Shown here: positions 63,501 to 64,000 of the stretch, piece after piece
Layout: each line of letters begins with the position of its first letter
Numbering within the stretch: position 1 is the stretch's first letter
Origin: JAIOZK01 sp964468645
Lineage (GTDB): Bacteria > Bacteroidota > Bacteroidia > Bacteroidales > JAIOZK01
NCBI GenBank assembly: GCA_964468645.1
Contig: CAYXUU010000003.1
Coordinates: forward strand, 154,041 to 218,040
DNA: 64,000 bases
Direction of reading: 5' to 3'
Position numbers and translations under genes: made by a program
Notes under the pieces: generated by a model
Database searches by the model: none
The model's input: only the letters and a program-made list of their open reading frames with translations
What the model was told of the DNA's origin: nothing

Positions 63501-64000
63501 AACACCTCTTCTGAGCAACATCCCGGGCATATCTACATTGATCCGGGAAGCTACACTGTAATCTTAACCGTAAATGGTCCCGGAGGATCAGATACCGCAA
63601 CAAAAACGAATTATATTTCTGTTGGATATCCGCCACCTCTGGCAGATTTTACAGGTGAACCGACAGCCGGAAGCTACCCGCTTGAAGTATCTTTTAATGA
63701 CCTGTCATCAGGTGAAGTTGAAACCTGGAAATGGTACTTTGGTGACGGAGATACCGCGATGATACAGAATCCGGTTCATACCTATAATAATATGGGTAAT
63801 TATTCGGTAGCACTTAAAATAACCGGACCAGGGGGCAACGATTCCATTATGAAAATTGATTATATCAATGTACTGGTGGATATAGCTGAAACCGGATCAG
63901 GAGTTATTAAATTATATCCTAATCCATTTCAGGATTATTTGAACGTATCATCAGAAAATGAAATCCAAGAAATTGTTATCATTGATATGATCGGCACTGT
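60528..64000 (+). CDS. Beta-propeller/PKD T9SS cargo (3' end outside window)
   Basis: One frame runs open from ATG 60528 to the window end (1157 complete codons) without a stop. It starts with a signal peptide (MKKINLTVIILLGFIILNAQ). Residues about 110-780 are a sialidase-like/VPS10-like beta-propeller with BNR-type repeats: GGIWKTDDGGSTW, GVLKSTDGGITW, GLYKTTDGGNNW, IYQSTDSGVTW and others. Four PKD domains of about 82 residues follow (62888-63877), each with WxWxFGDGxTS, HxYxDPGxYxVxLxVxGPGGSD. The last visible part, VIKLYPNPFQDYLNVSSENE, is the start of a type A sorting domain, so only about 50 residues are missing. It is expected to be secreted by the T9SS. No sialidase active-site arginine set was identified; an adhesin or a glycan- or protein-binding role is likely. 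Confidence 0.9.
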   Translation, partial: MKKINLTVIILLGFIILNAQSWNKNLPQQKLKEGTLTFYEIKEAFDNYWEPYNVKAGYYFENGERIRAPYWKLFKRWEWYWIDRINKQTGEFPETSAWEEYQKWMKTTDGSRDITGNWTPMGPDSSPGGYAGLGRLNCVGFHPLDNDLIYSGAASGGIWKTDDGGSTWTPLGDHNPVLGVSDIIVIDQATGPDILYIATGDRDGGSMWSLGGGQSNDNNSIGVLKSTDGGITWNTTGLTFTASQKRRVNRLLVHPSNNNTLYAATTNGLYKTTDGGNNWILLTSNAYIDLELKPGDPSTMYASTEGWNTSKIYQSTDSGVTWTQVASYSGSRTEIGVSPNQASTVYAVVSNSNGSLKGVYKSTDSGASYSQVYSGTTKNLLGWSCNGSGAGGQGSYDLCILPDPNNANTVYVGGVNTWKSTDGGSTFSIANYWSPSGCPGVQTVHADKHYFAFQNGTSTLFECNDGGLYKTSNGGSTWSHLSGDLAISQIYRIGVGQTQSDEVIIGLQDNGTKARLNGTWTDVIGGDGFECIVDYTNQNTQYGSLYYGDLFITNNYWENSTLISGGISGSAWWITPYIIDPVNNNTLYAGYQDVWKTTSQGNSWSKISNWNASTLRSLAIAHSATNYLYAATLVSIYKTSNGGVNWADITGTLPVSSCNITYIWVKDDDPNTLWVSMGGYNAHGVYESTDGGNTWANISSGLPQLPVMCVVQNRQNNSETELYCGTDVGVYVKLGSENWVLYSGGLPNVVVTELDIYYDDVTPGNSRIYAASYGRGVWKSNLYGSLVPTADFTADTTNGIVPLTVNYTDLSIDSVNTWNWNFGDGDTSGIQNPQHIYTDPGTYTVSLTVTGPGGSDTETKTDYITVSYPPPAASFSGDPTFGIAPLTVQFTDQSADSVNTWKWWFGNGDTSNLQHPEFTYDDPGIYSVSLLVTGPGGSDSTGINNYIEVVYPVPTADFEGDPTSGNAPLEVQFTDLSVDSVMSWDWDFGDGNTSSEQHPGHIYIDPGSYTVILTVNGPGGSDTATKTNYISVGYPPPLADFTGEPTAGSYPLEVSFNDLSSGEVETWKWYFGDGDTAMIQNPVHTYNNMGNYSVALKITGPGGNDSIMKIDYINVLVDIAETGSGVIKLYPNPFQDYLNVSSENEIQEIVIIDMIGT

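Noticed and set aside
1..64000. tRNA genes, rRNA, transposases, integrases, phage genes and toxin-antitoxin pairs
   Set aside because: None was recognised on either strand by eye; short tRNAs could be missed without a computed search.

Overview
The window looks like a chromosomal segment from a Bacteroidota bacterium, probably an uncultured, protein- and polysaccharide-degrading marine or sediment lineage near the Bacteroidales/Marinilabiliales. The reasons are: C-terminal sorting domains of the type IX secretion system (T9SS) on several large exported proteins, both type A and type B; a PorP/SprF-family outer membrane protein; FISUMP domains; TPR-TM-AraC and BlaI/M56 regulators; S46 and M49-like peptidases; and several sites matching the Bacteroidota promoter -7 element TAnnTTTG. 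Ribosome binding sites are weak or absent, as usual for the phylum. No tRNA, rRNA, CRISPR array, transposase or phage gene was seen.

Layout. 1-8 kb: the end of a FISUMP-domain protein, a highly structured intergenic region, then a lipoprotein, an internally duplicated membrane protein and a 1700-residue surface protein ending in another FISUMP domain. 8-14 kb: a C10 cysteine peptidase with a T9SS signal, a TPR-TM-AraC regulator gene broken by three in-frame stops, a GxxExxY (PDDEXK-like) gene between copies of a GC-rich inverted repeat, 3-methyladenine DNA glycosylase I and an M28 peptidase. 14-20 kb: a lipoprotein and a 1845-residue parallel beta-helix protein. 20-28 kb, minus strand: a three-gene T9SS unit (PKD/type B CTD protein, PorP/SprF protein, 1262-residue Ig-repeat protein), followed by TfoX-N and PfkB-family genes; upstream is a Mut7-C RNase-fold protein. 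28-34 kb: a hybrid histidine kinase converging on an Omp28-like T9SS cargo through a shared terminator. 34-39 kb: a MacAB-like ABC efflux operon with two paralogous permeases. 39-42 kb: a BlaI/M56-TonB operon with palindromic operators, a duplicated operator downstream and a broken lipoprotein gene. 42-46 kb: an M49-like and an S46 dipeptidyl peptidase. 46-60 kb: a candidate exopolysaccharide locus. 60.5-64 kb: a large beta-propeller/PKD T9SS cargo that runs off the window.

How the parts may fit. The peptidases (C10, M28, M49-like, S46) suggest growth on peptides, with the S46 enzyme predicted to have DPP7-like specificity. The most system-like region is 46-60 kb. There, two response-regulator proteins, a TPR/YaiO-type outer membrane barrel, a HEAT-repeat membrane protein and a processive GT2 synthase form one tightly packed operon. 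It is divergent from a hybrid kinase with its own Hpt domain and lies next to a secreted glycosidase-like T9SS cargo and a membrane phosphatase with a second, inactive lobe. I read it as a phosphorelay-controlled polysaccharide synthesis and export system; that function is inference.

Several dispersed inverted-repeat families occur between genes (near 0.7, 8, 10.6, 11.2, 14.8, 42 and 60.3 kb). All calls come from reading the sequence and translations by eye; no database search was possible.
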